Of a DNA stretch of 19,088 nt, positions 1 to 8,351 are shown in pieces. The stretch covers positions 1 to 19,088 of the forward strand of contig CAZHUW010000046.1 of NCBI GenBank assembly GCA_964535295.1, read 5' to 3'. Position 1 is the stretch's first letter; each line of letters starts with the position of its first letter. This DNA is from SB21 sp964535295. Lineage in GTDB: Bacteria > CLD3 > SB21. Position numbers and translations under genes: made by a program. The notes under the pieces are model-generated. The model was not told the DNA's origin and ran no database searches. It saw only the letters and a program-made list of their open reading frames with translations.

Positions 1-51
1 CCCTATAGCCGATATTTCACTAAAAAGGTCGAAGTTGAATTTGCCATATAA
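1..51 (+). CDS. Possible C-terminal end of an upstream gene (partial)
   Basis: Frame 1 is open from the window edge to a TAA at 49-51 and would encode 16 residues ending in KKVEVEFAI. The alternation of hydrophobic and charged residues looks like the last strand of an outer-membrane beta-barrel, but the terminal residue is Ile rather than the usual aromatic. It ends 20 bases before the Dabb gene. Too little is present to identify it, and another frame is also open over this short stretch. Confidence 0.25.
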   Translation, partial: PYSRYFTKKVEVEFAI

Positions 52-71
52 AGTAACCGTCGGGAATATTT

Positions 72-365
72 ATGATTGAACATGTTGTCCTATTTAAGAT
101 CAAAGCCGGAGTAACTTCCGGCAAGATAATGACCATGATAAAGGCGCTTGAAGATCTACAGAATGAAATACCGCAACTGGCTGGAATGCATGCGGGTATC
201 AATTTTTCAGAACGGAATAAAGGATATGGTGTTATGCTGATTAGCCGCTTTAGGACCCGGGAGGATCTTGCTATCTATTCAGCTCATGCGGCGCATAAAA
301 GAGTTATTGAAGAATATATCCATCCAATCCGGGAGGAAGTTATTGTCGGGGACATTGAATACTAG
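72..365 (+). CDS. Dabb-domain (stress-responsive alpha-beta barrel) protein
   Basis: This 97-residue protein matches the Dabb family, small cytoplasmic ferredoxin-like-fold proteins that dimerise into an alpha-beta barrel. Family landmarks seen are the N-terminal MIEHVVLFKIK strand, the helix with ALEDLQNEIPQLAGM, the central GYGVMLISRF strand, and the C-terminal AHKRVIEEYIHPIREE segment followed by a final strand. Length is typical for a single-domain member. Members range from plant stress proteins to polyketide cyclases, and many bacterial ones have no known substrate, so no reaction is assigned. The ATG is preceded by only a weak purine stretch. The stop codon overlaps the stop codon of the convergent coiled-coil gene. 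Confidence 0.85.
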   Translation: MIEHVVLFKIKAGVTSGKIMTMIKALEDLQNEIPQLAGMHAGINFSERNKGYGVMLISRFRTREDLAIYSAHAAHKRVIEEYIHPIREEVIVGDIEY

Positions 366-2212
366 TTCTGTTCGAAAACTATGAATTGTTTGATCTTTAA
401 GTGCTGAAGAATATCTTTAATTCCACCCAACGGTTGTGCGTCATGCATACCACGGAATGGTCTGTCTAAAACAAAAGATTCAACCCTGACATGATAATGA
501 AGGCAAATCAAACGAAACATCTCCAGAAAATCTGCGGTCTGAGAAACGGTAAATTGTTCCTCCATGATTTCCTTATACTCCCATCCCTCATCCGAGAATA
601 GTTTTGAAGCCGCTTGGATGAAGGCAACTGGAACAAATTCAGACCATCCATCTAAATCTTGAACAAACTCTGCACGCCTGTGATGGAACAGTTCACTTTG
701 AATAAATCGGGATACTTCGCCGGTTAAAGAAAGATATTTCTTATGATTTATCTGTTTCCGAATATGGCCTTCCAATGCTGAAAGGTCTTGCATTTCATAC
801 TTCGCAGCTTCATAGTTCACCAGCACGTCAAGGCGCGCTGCAAAAAGTTCATCCAGCCGTTTTCGGTATTCAAGCATCTGTTGCCTTTTATGGTAAACTT
901 TATCTAAAAGTGCACGGTAGCGGTCTTCGTGCAGGGATGATCGCATTTGCGTTAATTCCTGCTCGAGCTTTTCCCTGTCCTGTTCCAGTTTTGCTACGGT
1001 CGAGCGGATCTTCTTTTGTTCGTTTTGTGAAATGATTTGTTTTAATTTACTGATCACATGAAATTTATCGTACGATGACTGATAAACAAATTTCTCTTTT
1101 TTTAAAGAATCCAGTTCATTCTCAATACCCCCGTAGACCTTTAAAGCGTCCTTGATACGCCCAACCTCATCCCTGAAAGCATCGATCCGGTTTAACCCGG
1201 AGGATTCAGCTTTGTCGGGTGTGATCTGCATCTGGTTTATCTCATTTAAAATACCTCTCAAATTCTTTTCCAACTGACCGCGTTCGAACAAATCTTGATT
1301 CAATGATTCCTCTCGTTTTAGTATCTGTTCGTAAACACGCCGTTTTTTATCAATCTCAACAATCTCGTCTTCGGTAAATTCGACGGCGATATTGTTTTTA
1401 AGCAAAGAACCGTAACTCCGAAGTTCAAAATCTATTTTTTCGATCTCATTTTTTTTTGTTAAAATGAAATCATGGATCTTTTCTGCTTGCTGCAATTCCG
1501 ATTCATCTGCGCCCGCATGATCTGAAAGTTGTGAGATCAAAGTTTCCATCCGCTTGATTTCCGGATCGATCCTCGTGAGTTCTTGTTCGAAACGCGAGAA
1601 TTTCAATTGTTCACTGGCGGCAGCCTGACGTGACGCCTTAAACTCCGACAGCGTGGCCGATGCGGCAAGATGAAGTTGCCTGACACTATGTTCGATTTTA
1701 TCATAACACGATACATTAAAAAGCTCGTGCTGCCATTTTTTTTTCACTACCTCTTCGATCTCTATGCCGGAAAACATCAAAGATAACAAAAATTGATATC
1801 GCAAGAGCATTCCCTGATCGGTATCCAAGTGATCATTTGCAACCGGACGCTTATCATAAAGCTCCAAAAACAAGCGGCACCATTGCACGGAGTGTTCAAA
1901 TTCACACAGGTTGAAGCGACGATCGGATCCGTCGAGCGTAATGGCGTGAGAAAGCATATTACCGGACCATTGTTTGACCGCGGTATATGACTTTGAATCC
2001 AATTTGAATTTCAAAACGATCTTTGATCCAAACGCACCGTCCGTTTGGATATTATTTGAATCGGCCTGGGAGGTTGATAAAGCCGATCGCATCGTCTGCA
2101 GAATTGTCGGTTTCTCCTGATCCATCGAAAGCAAATTGAGTCCATTAGTGAACTCAAAACGCGTCCGATCCCATGGACCTATGTTAAATAATTCAATTTC
2201 AGTAAAAATCAT
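362..2212 (-). CDS. SMC/Rad50-like coiled-coil protein with degenerate ATPase motifs
   Basis: The 616-residue product has the outline of an SMC/Rad50/SbcC-type ATPase. The N-terminus (MIFTEIELFNIGPW, then GLNLL) fits the first strands of an ABC-type ATPase head. Residues of about 170-510 are rich in Glu, Lys, Leu and Gln and look like a long coiled coil. The C-terminus (residues 577-616) resembles a Walker B and switch region. The key motifs are altered: the P-loop region reads SMDQEKPT (29-36) with no glycines; the signature region near 554-558 reads FTVSQ instead of LSGG; the Walker B region reads FVLDRPF, with Arg584 in place of the catalytic Glu; and the end reads FIVFEQN, with Gln615 where the switch His normally sits. 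No CxxC zinc hook is visible. It is transcribed divergently from der with 107 bases between them. DNA-tethering or scaffold roles are possible; no specific function is assigned. Confidence 0.65.
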   Translation of the reverse strand: MIFTEIELFNIGPWDRTRFEFTNGLNLLSMDQEKPTILQTMRSALSTSQADSNNIQTDGAFGSKIVLKFKLDSKSYTAVKQWSGNMLSHAITLDGSDRRFNLCEFEHSVQWCRLFLELYDKRPVANDHLDTDQGMLLRYQFLLSLMFSGIEIEEVVKKKWQHELFNVSCYDKIEHSVRQLHLAASATLSEFKASRQAAASEQLKFSRFEQELTRIDPEIKRMETLISQLSDHAGADESELQQAEKIHDFILTKKNEIEKIDFELRSYGSLLKNNIAVEFTEDEIVEIDKKRRVYEQILKREESLNQDLFERGQLEKNLRGILNEINQMQITPDKAESSGLNRIDAFRDEVGRIKDALKVYGGIENELDSLKKEKFVYQSSYDKFHVISKLKQIISQNEQKKIRSTVAKLEQDREKLEQELTQMRSSLHEDRYRALLDKVYHKRQQMLEYRKRLDELFAARLDVLVNYEAAKYEMQDLSALEGHIRKQINHKKYLSLTGEVSRFIQSELFHHRRAEFVQDLDGWSEFVPVAFIQAASKLFSDEGWEYKEIMEEQFTVSQTADFLEMFRLICLHYHVRVESFVLDRPFRGMHDAQPLGGIKDILQHLKIKQFIVFEQN

Positions 2213-2245
2213 GGCGTGGAGCGCTTCTCAAGGGGAAGTTTGGGC

Positions 2246-2274
2246 TTGAATCAAAGATGAATTATGACTATCAT
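2246..2274 (+). promoter_or_regulatory. Candidate sigma70-type promoter for der
   Basis: TTGAAT (2246-2251) and TATCAT (2269-2274) are separated by 17 bases in the 107-base gap between the divergent coiled-coil gene and der. Position and spacing fit a housekeeping promoter for der and the metalloprotease gene behind it. This rests on pattern only, and FCB-group promoters can differ from this consensus. Confidence 0.35.
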
Positions 2275-2319
2275 ATTTAATTCAGCGCAAAAATTCAATA
2301 CTATTATTCTCACAAAACC

Positions 2320-3681
2320 ATGAAACGAATCAACCGACTGCCTGTTATCTCCATTGTCGGACGTCCGAATGTAGGTAAATCGACCTTATTCAACCGCCTG
2401 ATTGGACGTCAGGACGCTATCGTTCACGGGACGCCGGGTGTAACGCGTGATCGGCATTATGAGATAACCGATTGGAACGGTAAACAATTTGTTCTTATTG
2501 ATACGGGCGGCTATATGCCGGAAGCCTACGACGAGATAAACGTTGCGATCCGTGAACAGGCGCAATTTGCGATCGAAGAATCCGATCTGGTCATTCTTCT
2601 GGTGGATGCCTTATCGGGATTAACAACTACTGAATTGCAGATCTCGGATAACATCAAACGCGGGAAGAAAAAGCACATTCTGGTTGTCAACAAGGCCGAC
2701 AATGAGCAGATCGATATGGACGTAACGGCTAACAAGGATTTCTACAAGCTCGGTTTAGGCAAGCCAAAGAGCATTTCAGCGCTTAACAGCAGGAATATCG
2801 GTGATCTTTTGGATGATATTCTCGAAGGTCTTGGTGACGGTTATCGGGAAAATGTCGATGACATTGCGTTCGAAAAAGGCGTGATCAAACTGGCCGTCAT
2901 TGGTAAACCGAATGTCGGCAAATCTTCGTTTGTCAATGCGGTGATCGGAAAAAACAAACATATCGTCTCAGAAATTCCGGGAACAACTCGTGATTCAATC
3001 GATACCGATTTCGAATATAAGGACATCCACTATAAACTTATTGACACCGCCGGGCTTCGAAAAAAAGCTAAAGTTAAAGAAAATCTCGAATTTTACAGCA
3101 CGCTCCGAACAATCAAATCCATCCAGGAATGCGACGTTGCCGTATTACTCATCGATTCGATCGAAGGTCTTGCCATGCAGGATATTCATGTTCTCGAAGA
3201 AGCACGCCAATTGAAAAAAGGGCTCGTTCTTGCGATCAACAAATGGGACCTTGTCGACAAAACCAGCACAACGTACCTCGATTTTGAAAAACACCTTACC
3301 CGGGCGCTTGGTTCAACCACATATGTACCTTATGTTTTCATTTCCGCCACCGGAAAACAGCGCGTATTTAAGGTCTTGGAAGTTGCGCAAAAAGTGTTCG
3401 AGGAGCGGAACCGGACGTTATCCACCTCGGCTCTCAATGATTTCCTCAAGAAAGCGATCGAGACCAATCACCCGCCGGCCGTTCAAGGGAAAGATCTCAG
3501 GATCAATTATGTGACCCAGATTAAATCGCGCCCGCCGGTATTCGCTTTTTTTTCTAATGCACCGGAACTCATTCCGGCCAACTACCGTCAATATTTAGAA
3601 AACAAGATGCGGGAACATTTTGGATTTCAAGGCGTTCCCCTGTCGCTCGCTTTTCGCAAAAAAAGTAAGGATCGTCACTAA
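2320..3681 (+). CDS. der: Ribosome-assembly GTPase Der (EngA)
   Basis: Der is an essential GTPase with two tandem G domains that acts in maturation of the 50S ribosomal subunit. The 453-residue length is normal. The first P-loop is GRPNVGKS (residues 14-21), followed by the PGVTRD switch I and DTGG switch II motifs and NKAD. The second P-loop is GKPNVGKS (residues 195-202), followed by PGTTRD, DTAG and NKWD. The C-terminal KH-like domain includes the RPPVFAFFSNAPELIP stretch typical of the family. The ATG at 2320 lacks an obvious Shine-Dalgarno sequence, which is common in this group of bacteria. The following metalloprotease gene starts immediately after the stop codon, so the two are probably co-transcribed. 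Confidence 0.97.
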   Translation: MKRINRLPVISIVGRPNVGKSTLFNRLIGRQDAIVHGTPGVTRDRHYEITDWNGKQFVLIDTGGYMPEAYDEINVAIREQAQFAIEESDLVILLVDALSGLTTTELQISDNIKRGKKKHILVVNKADNEQIDMDVTANKDFYKLGLGKPKSISALNSRNIGDLLDDILEGLGDGYRENVDDIAFEKGVIKLAVIGKPNVGKSSFVNAVIGKNKHIVSEIPGTTRDSIDTDFEYKDIHYKLIDTAGLRKKAKVKENLEFYSTLRTIKSIQECDVAVLLIDSIEGLAMQDIHVLEEARQLKKGLVLAINKWDLVDKTSTTYLDFEKHLTRALGSTTYVPYVFISATGKQRVFKVLEVAQKVFEERNRTLSTSALNDFLKKAIETNHPPAVQGKDLRINYVTQIKSRPPVFAFFSNAPELIPANYRQYLENKMREHFGFQGVPLSLAFRKKSKDRH

Positions 3682-5436
3682 ATGAAAGTCCGTTTCACCG
3701 TAGTTTTGCTCCTGATTATTTATTCACCCGCAGTCTATTCGCAGGAAGAATACCCAAGAAATTCCCTTCAGATCATCAACGGGTCATTTGAAGCGGGCCG
3801 GATCACAGAAGATGAGGCCATAGATCTGAAGATCAAGATACTTCGAGGCGAGAAATTGCCTGAGGAATATCGCTCAGATGTTCCAATCAAATGCGGTTTT
3901 GGTATCCATGCGGAAACGCATGAATACTTAAAGCAACATCCCGAAAAAGAACTTCGCTTGCAAAAAACGACCATGCAGGCGGTTTACGATCATAGTTTTA
4001 CTTCCAATTCCGGAACTAAAACGTTTCGTATTCATTACGACGTATCCGGCCCCAATGCGGTACCCGCTCTGGATGTCACTACCAATGGAATTCAGGATTG
4101 GGTCGAAGAAACCGGACTTGCTTTTGAGAGATCCTATTTACTTGAAGTAGACACTATGGGTTACCGTCAACCTCTGTCGTTTTCCGCATTTGGATACTAC
4201 GAGATATATATTTTAGATTTAAATAACGTATACGGGTATACCGAAACCGTCACACAGGTTACCAACAATCCCGACACTTATACATCGGCAATCTATATCG
4301 AAAATGACTTTTCTGAGGGATTTGCTACACACGGATACGATGCATTACGCGTAACGGCGGGTCACGAATTTTTTCATGCCATTCAATTCAGTTACAATTT
4401 TCGTGCCTCAGATACCTGGTATTATGAGCTTTCATCTACCTGGATGGAAGACGTAACTTATGATGACGTGAATGATTATTACGCCTATCTTCCAGGCTAT
4501 TTTAACAGCCCGAATGTCTCCTTGGACCAAACGGACGGTTATTCAGCTGCACATTGGAACCACATGATCGAAAAAAAATATGGACGGAACGCTATTAGAA
4601 AATCGTGGGAATTCATGCCATCACGTGACGCGATAACGTCCATTGATGACGCTATCAAGGATGCGAGCGGCTCGAGTTCGAACTTATCAAGAAATTTCTC
4701 TGAATTTTCGATCTGGAATTACTACACGGCCGGACGTGCGGATTCGGTCACCTACTTCCCTGAAGCCGCACATTATCCTAAGATCAAACTCAGCGCCAAT
4801 CGTGTAATCGCCGATACAACGTTTACCAGGACATTAGCGCATCTGTCCGCTACTTATCTCAGCTTCTATGCGCTTGATACGACCAATTCTCTGATCACAT
4901 TTCATGCTGCACAATCGAACAATTTTTTCGATATTTATACTATCGAATATAACAAATCGACAGGAAAGAATTTTTTTCTAAATTACGGCGGCGCATCTTC
5001 CATTCCTGTAAATGGGTTGCTCCAAGGAGATACGCTGACGTGCGTGATCGCAAACATTGTAAAAGAAGACAATTCCAATGATTTTGGCTATAGCTGGGCA
5101 CTGACGGTACAACAAAATAGTATTTCGGTCGATCCGATCTCCAATTTCCATTTTTATCCGAGTCCTTTTGTATTAAACTCCAGTGATCAGAAGATGAATT
5201 TTAAATTTGTCTTGGGGGCCGCGTCACCCATAGAATTTCAGGTTTATACTATCGAAGGAAAACTCTTGCGTATGATTAAGTTCGGAGAAATACCGGCAGG
5301 TCCTTACGACGGTACAAACGGATTGTATTGGGATGGCAAGGATTCCAAGGGCCATACGGTTCCCAGCGGTATTTACATCTACCAATTCAAGGGGAAAGGG
5401 TTTAAAAAAACCGGTAAGATTGCAATCGTCCGGTGA
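3682..5436 (+). CDS. Secreted MXAN_6640-like putative zinc metalloprotease with T9SS/FlgD-type tail
   Basis: The 584-residue product begins with a signal peptide (hydrophobic residues 5-19, likely cleavage after AVYS). A gluzincin-type zinc site is visible: HEFFH at residues 228-232, with Glu256 in STWMED as a plausible third ligand. The surrounding AGHEFFHAIQFSYN text is typical of the putative metalloproteases annotated as MXAN_6640 family. Residues of about 500-584 form a C-terminal module (FYPSPF, then YWDGKDSKGHTVPSGIYIYQ) resembling FlgD Ig-like and type IX secretion sorting domains, so secretion across the outer membrane is inferred. The ATG directly follows the der stop with no intervening base; AAGGA inside the end of der is a usable ribosome binding site. 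The gene ends 3 bases from the convergent pyruvate kinase gene. Substrate unknown. Confidence 0.8.
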   Translation: MKVRFTVVLLLIIYSPAVYSQEEYPRNSLQIINGSFEAGRITEDEAIDLKIKILRGEKLPEEYRSDVPIKCGFGIHAETHEYLKQHPEKELRLQKTTMQAVYDHSFTSNSGTKTFRIHYDVSGPNAVPALDVTTNGIQDWVEETGLAFERSYLLEVDTMGYRQPLSFSAFGYYEIYILDLNNVYGYTETVTQVTNNPDTYTSAIYIENDFSEGFATHGYDALRVTAGHEFFHAIQFSYNFRASDTWYYELSSTWMEDVTYDDVNDYYAYLPGYFNSPNVSLDQTDGYSAAHWNHMIEKKYGRNAIRKSWEFMPSRDAITSIDDAIKDASGSSSNLSRNFSEFSIWNYYTAGRADSVTYFPEAAHYPKIKLSANRVIADTTFTRTLAHLSATYLSFYALDTTNSLITFHAAQSNNFFDIYTIEYNKSTGKNFFLNYGGASSIPVNGLLQGDTLTCVIANIVKEDNSNDFGYSWALTVQQNSISVDPISNFHFYPSPFVLNSSDQKMNFKFVLGAASPIEFQVYTIEGKLLRMIKFGEIPAGPYDGTNGLYWDGKDSKGHTVPSGIYIYQFKGKGFKKTGKIAIVR

Positions 5437-5439
5437 GGA

Positions 5440-6879
5440 TCAATCGATCTCTTCTACACGAACGCTGTTGGTGGGGCCTCGTGAGTTGAACGGCAGGCCG
5501 GCCGTGATGACAAATTTGCTTCCTTTTTCGAGAAAACCGGATTGAACAAGCGCTTTTTTTACTTCATTCACACTGTCATCGATATTATTCTTCAGATCCG
5601 GAAGGATCAAGCCCTGAACTCCCCAAACGAGATTCAATTGCCTCAAGACCCGTTCGGAATGCGTGACTGCGATGATGGGTATCTGAGGTCGATATTTCGC
5701 AACAAGCCGTGACATGGCGCCGGTCAGCGTGATACTCACGATGGCATCCACATCCAGCATCTCAGCAAGATTACACGAAACGCCTGCAATGCCGTCCTGC
5801 AGCATCATCGAATCTCCGATGATCCGTCTGCGCCTTACATAGTCGGTCGGCGCCTCCTTCTCGATCAGTTTGATGATCTGTTTCATAATAGTAATGGTTT
5901 CGATCGGATAGTTGCCGGATGCGGTTTCGGCAGACAACATCACCACATCCGTACCGTCAAGGATCGCATTGGCCACATCCGAAGCTTCTGCGCGGGTCGG
6001 GCGCGGATTTTGAACCATCGAGTCGAGCATCTGAGTAGCCGTAATGACCGGTACCCCGGCTTTATTACACAAACTGATAAGACGTTTCTGGATTGGCGGC
6101 ACTTCCTCCGTTTTCATTTCCACACCAAGATCGCCCCGCGCCACCATAATGCCATCGCTGATAGCGATGATTCGGTCAATGCACTCAAGCGCTTCGGGTT
6201 TTTCAATTTTTGCAATGACCGGCGTGTCCTTTTGATTGGAACGAATGATTTCTTTCACATGAAGAATATCTTCGGGCTTTCGGACAAAGGATAATGCGAC
6301 GTAATCTATATCGTTTTGAAGACCGAAAAAGAGATCCTCCGTATCCTTTTCCGTTAATGAAGGCGCGCTGACTTGAACGCCGGGTAAATTGATACCCTTA
6401 TTATTCTTCAGTTTTCCGCCGATCACGACGCGACACTCAACGGTATCCGTTGACTTATTGACAACCGCGACCTTCAAGAGGCCATCGTCAATAAGCAATT
6501 CGTCACCAATCTTAACATCATTCGGAAGTTCTTTGTAAGTTGTGGAAACGAGATGCTCATTTCCTTCCACTTCACGGCTGGTAATACTGAACTTTGCCCC
6601 GGGAACAAGATCGATGATCCCGTCTCGGAATGTCCCGACACGTATCTTCGGCCCCTGCAGGTCCTGCAGAATAGCTATCGGCTTACCTATTTTCTTAGAC
6701 GCATTTCGGATATGGCTGATGACTTCAAGATGTGCGGCATGGGTTCCATGAGAAAAATTAAGCCGGGCGATATCCATTCCGGCCTTGATCATGTGAAATA
6801 TGGTATCGTAGTCGCTCGATGAAGGGCCGATCGTACAAATGATCTTTGCCCTTGTTTCAAAAAAAACACTTTTAGTCAA
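5440..6879 (-). CDS. pyk: Pyruvate kinase
   Basis: Pyruvate kinase transfers phosphate from phosphoenolpyruvate to ADP in the last step of glycolysis. The 479-residue length is normal. Family motifs are ARLNFSHG (38-45), GPKIRVGTF, the catalytic IAKIEKPEA (Lys224, Glu226), the metal-binding GDLGVE (249-254), and TATQMLDSM followed by NPRPTRAEASDVANAI. The C-terminal domain carries the expected SRLVAKYRPQIPIIAVT segment. The start codon is TTG at 6879: it is the only usable start near the conserved N-terminus, because a TAA lies in frame just upstream. A run of eight T follows in codons 5-8. The gene begins 19 bases after the TPR lipoprotein gene and is probably co-transcribed with it. No terminator can fit in the 3-base gap to the convergent metalloprotease gene. 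Confidence 0.97.
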   Translation of the reverse strand: MTKSVFFETRAKIICTIGPSSSDYDTIFHMIKAGMDIARLNFSHGTHAAHLEVISHIRNASKKIGKPIAILQDLQGPKIRVGTFRDGIIDLVPGAKFSITSREVEGNEHLVSTTYKELPNDVKIGDELLIDDGLLKVAVVNKSTDTVECRVVIGGKLKNNKGINLPGVQVSAPSLTEKDTEDLFFGLQNDIDYVALSFVRKPEDILHVKEIIRSNQKDTPVIAKIEKPEALECIDRIIAISDGIMVARGDLGVEMKTEEVPPIQKRLISLCNKAGVPVITATQMLDSMVQNPRPTRAEASDVANAILDGTDVVMLSAETASGNYPIETITIMKQIIKLIEKEAPTDYVRRRRIIGDSMMLQDGIAGVSCNLAEMLDVDAIVSITLTGAMSRLVAKYRPQIPIIAVTHSERVLRQLNLVWGVQGLILPDLKNNIDDSVNEVKKALVQSGFLEKGSKFVITAGLPFNSRGPTNSVRVEEID

Positions 6880-6898
6880 ATTTTGTTATCTCACTTTG

Positions 6899-7420
6899 TT
6901 AGTTTACCGTACCGGTCGCCGGTTTGTTCTTATCCAATATCCTTTTTTCCAGTTCTTCATCGGTAATTCCGAGAAGATCAAGAGCACCTTTCACTCCAGG
7001 GGCCAGTTCATGCTCGGGATATTTTTTTAAGAAAGCCTCATATGCTTCCCGGGCTTTATCAAGGTCCTTCAATTCATTTTCAAATGTTACGGCGATAATG
7101 ATCATACTTTTCGCCGCCAGCGGATGGTCCGGATAGTCCGTTATGATCTTTTGATGGCATTCAATCGCTTTATTAAAATTGTGCAAATCCGCGGCGTAAA
7201 TATCGGCCGTAAACGTCAGCGCTTTAATAGCGTTTACAGTATCCATCGGATATAATGCATTGACCTCGCTCAGTTTCTTAATGGCATCTGACATCTTTCC
7301 TTGTACTCTTAACGTATCCGCCTGAGTGAAATAATCTTCGGGCGTCAGTTTCTTTCCACAACCCGCCTGGCTTATCATAAAAATGAATAAGAGGCATAAA
7401 AGGACTCCATAATTTCTCAT
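6899..7420 (-). CDS. TPR-repeat lipoprotein (BamD/YbgF-like repeats)
   Basis: The 173-residue product has a lipoprotein signal peptide: a hydrophobic stretch at residues 5-17 followed by QAGC, with Cys21 as the lipidation site (Gln at -3 is unusual). About three tetratricopeptide-like repeats follow, centred on PEDYFTQADTLRVQGKMSDA, on KAIECHQKIITDYPDHPLA and on KAREAYEAFLKKYPEHELA, ending near residue 150. These resemble the repeats of BamD or YbgF/CpoB, which mediate protein contacts in the periplasm. It is shorter than BamD (about 240 residues), so that identity is not claimed. The start has a GAGG element 8 bases upstream. Pyruvate kinase follows by 19 bases. Confidence 0.8.
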   Translation of the reverse strand: MRNYGVLLCLLFIFMISQAGCGKKLTPEDYFTQADTLRVQGKMSDAIKKLSEVNALYPMDTVNAIKALTFTADIYAADLHNFNKAIECHQKIITDYPDHPLAAKSMIIIAVTFENELKDLDKAREAYEAFLKKYPEHELAPGVKGALDLLGITDEELEKRILDKNKPATGTVN

Positions 7421-7479
7421 TAAACAACCTCATCTGTAAGTTATTGACCGAATGCAAAAAAATAATTTTTTGGGGGCTC

Positions 7480-7508
7480 AATTTACTAACTAAAAATATA
7501 CTATGCAA
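7480..7508 (-). promoter_or_regulatory. Candidate promoter for the TPR lipoprotein-pyk unit
   Basis: On the minus strand TTGCAT (7508-7503) and TAAATT (7485-7480) are 17 bases apart. They lie between the terminator of the upstream cluster and the lipoprotein start, in an AT-rich stretch. It is a moderate consensus match at the expected place. Confidence 0.3.
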
Positions 7509-7531
7509 GATTTTATATAAGGAAAATTAAC

Positions 7532-7561
7532 AAAAAAGCCCCGTTATAGATAACGAGGCTT
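7532..7561 (-). terminator. Intrinsic terminator of the cytochrome-porin-cupredoxin cluster
   Basis: An 11-base stem (AAGCCTCGTTA with TAACGGGGCTT in minus-strand sense) and a 4-base loop run into TTTTTT. The single non-Watson-Crick pair is a G-U wobble on the minus strand but a C-A mismatch on the plus strand, so the element is oriented for minus-strand transcription. It lies 28 bases after the cupredoxin gene. Confidence 0.85.
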
Positions 7562-7589
7562 AAATATAATAATATGAGCACTTAATGGG

Positions 7590-8330
7590 TTAAAATGAAA
7601 AATCTGCCGTAACCTGTTCGCCGCTCGACACGGTGATTTTTTGAATTTTATTGCCCCCGTTTTCCTGCCAAGCTGCCAATTCATAATTGCCCGGCGGCAC
7701 ACCGCTTATCGAATAACTTCCGTCTACTCCAACGGTCGCAAAATAAGGATTTTGCAGAACGAGTATGACACCGCCCATTTGGGAGTGGATATCACAGAAG
7801 ACTTTTACGGTCCCAAGATTATTGAAGGTAACCGACTTAGAATTTCCCTTCGAATAGCGGCCCAGGTCAAATGATTTGGTTTGTGACAGGGAAAATATAT
7901 TGTGATAAATGTCATCTTCATTAGGAAAATCCACGGTTGAACCGGCAAGGACCGGCAGCACATGAGGAACGATGGTCACATTCTTTTGCCGCATAACAGG
8001 CCGACTCTGAGGCAACGGGTATTTTCCGGGCGCTTTAACAATGAAGACTACGGCCTTTTTATCGTCACCGGCACTTTTATTCAACCGGGACGCGTTCTTC
8101 CCGTACAAACCTTTGGCAGAACGCGCCGATGTACCGCCGGACCTGCTGATAAATACTCTGCCGCTGATCTTGCCGTCCGCAGGCACATTTGCAAGATTAG
8201 AGGAAGCTTCTGAATCTGAATATTTGACCAAACCGACATCCGAGAAGGTATGAAAGAACTTCACATCATCGCCCATGGTTTCAAAAAACATAGCGGCCAA
8301 TAAACCCGTTATTGCAAGTACGATCTTCAT
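7590..8330 (-). CDS. Cupredoxin-like periplasmic protein with carboxypeptidase-regulatory-like tail
   Basis: The 246-residue protein starts with an N-terminal hydrophobic segment (residues 2-16) that fits a signal peptide. The central domain (about 92-193) resembles the plastocyanin-like proteins often annotated as methylamine utilisation protein. Candidate type 1 copper ligands are His143 (DIYHNIFS) and Cys179, His182 and Met185 in VFCDIHSQMGG. The region from about 195 to the end (YFATVGVDGSYSISGVPPGN) is a transthyretin/carboxypeptidase-regulatory-like beta domain. Such proteins bind copper and may shuttle electrons; that role is inferred here. It is the last gene of a four-gene minus-strand cluster, 21 bases after the barrel gene, with a GAAGGA ribosome binding site. 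A Lys/Ser/Gly-rich stretch at 60-90 looks like a flexible linker. Confidence 0.75.
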   Translation of the reverse strand: MKIVLAITGLLAAMFFETMGDDVKFFHTFSDVGLVKYSDSEASSNLANVPADGKISGRVFISRSGGTSARSAKGLYGKNASRLNKSAGDDKKAVVFIVKAPGKYPLPQSRPVMRQKNVTIVPHVLPVLAGSTVDFPNEDDIYHNIFSLSQTKSFDLGRYSKGNSKSVTFNNLGTVKVFCDIHSQMGGVILVLQNPYFATVGVDGSYSISGVPPGNYELAAWQENGGNKIQKITVSSGEQVTADFSF

Positions 8331-8351
8331 TAAACTTATCCTTCCAGAGGT

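Noticed and set aside
775..1035. Open frame on the plus strand inside the coiled-coil gene
   Set aside because: It is antisense to a long coherent coding region, has no ribosome binding site and its product has no recognisable composition or domain.
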